From DAONLM01 sp035406685 (GTDB taxonomy: Bacteria > Spirochaetota > GWE2-31-10 > MWDO01), in contig DAONLM010000185.1 of assembly GCA_035406685.1 (NCBI GenBank), forward strand, positions 1 through 6,001: a DNA stretch of 6,001 nucleotides, read 5' to 3'. Shown piece by piece: positions 5,947-6,001 of this stretch (position 1 is its first letter; every line of letters begins with the position of its first letter). The notes under the pieces are model-generated. The model saw only the letters and a list, made by a program, of their open reading frames with translations. It had not been told where the DNA came from and searched no databases. The position numbers and the translations under genes were made by a program.

Positions 5947-6001
5947 ATTTTATTTTTAGACAGGTAAAAGGATAGAGTTATCCTAAAGTTAATTTTGTTT
6001 T
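5947..6001 (-). repeat. Third, inverted copy of the RHH-family 3' tail, cut by the window edge
   Basis: Read on the - strand, it has AAAATTAA, then AGGATAACTCTATCCTTTTA, then TCTAAAAATAAAAT, matching the end of tail copy 1 (about 636-685) and copy 2 (about 1953-2003). About 30 of 35 bases are identical to copy 1 from ATAACTCTATCC onward. In the other copies this block lies 60-110 bases after an RHH stop codon. A family member on the - strand is therefore expected just beyond 6001. Confidence 0.65.
5966..5984 (-). terminator. Stem-loop with U tract, tail copy 3
   Basis: On the - strand AGGATA, loop ACTC and TATCCT form a perfect 6-bp stem followed by TTTT (5969 down to 5966). It is the best formed of the three tail hairpins and would end a transcript entering from beyond the right edge. 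It is short, so efficiency is uncertain. Confidence 0.4.

Noticed and set aside
1..6001. CRISPR array, tRNA or rRNA genes
   Set aside because: No regularly spaced repeats, cloverleaf or conserved ribosomal RNA sequence was recognised on either strand.

Overview
The window is strongly AT-rich bacterial DNA, with long A and T runs and coding bias toward Lys, Asn, Ile and Phe. It uses ordinary Shine-Dalgarno (SD) sites, a sigma-70-like promoter and the standard genetic code. The genes suggest a free-living, motile bacterium that makes its own aromatic amino acids. An AT-rich spirochaete or similar anaerobe would fit the chemoreceptor type, but the sequence does not settle the taxon.

Layout, left to right. 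(1) About 21-686: a gene on + for a protein with two ribbon-helix-helix (RHH) motifs in one chain. Its reading frame continues upstream of the first usable ATG but is cut by a TAG, so its 5' end looks damaged. A conserved non-coding tail follows. (2) 687-893: spacer ending in a strong hairpin. (3) 894-1385, - strand: a small single-domain GAF protein with a strong SD. (4) 1532-2004: a second, clearly dead copy of the double-RHH gene, with a nonsense codon and a 128-bp deletion, plus the same tail. (5) 2038-4035, +: a good promoter and a methyl-accepting chemotaxis protein with six predicted membrane helices. (6) 4090-5906, +: aroA (EPSP synthase) behind a duplicated SD, then tag (3-methyladenine DNA glycosylase I) five bases after the aroA stop, apparently co-transcribed. 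(7) 5947-6001, - strand: a third, inverted copy of the conserved tail, implying another family member beyond the right edge.

The housekeeping genes (aroA, tag) and the sensory genes (GAF protein, chemoreceptor) show no evident functional link. The accessory signal is the dispersed double-RHH family. It has at least three tails in 6 kb, two damaged gene copies, and a stop-proximal coding and 3' tail segment far better conserved than most of the gene. I do not recognise this family; a DNA-binding role is inferred from the fold pattern only.
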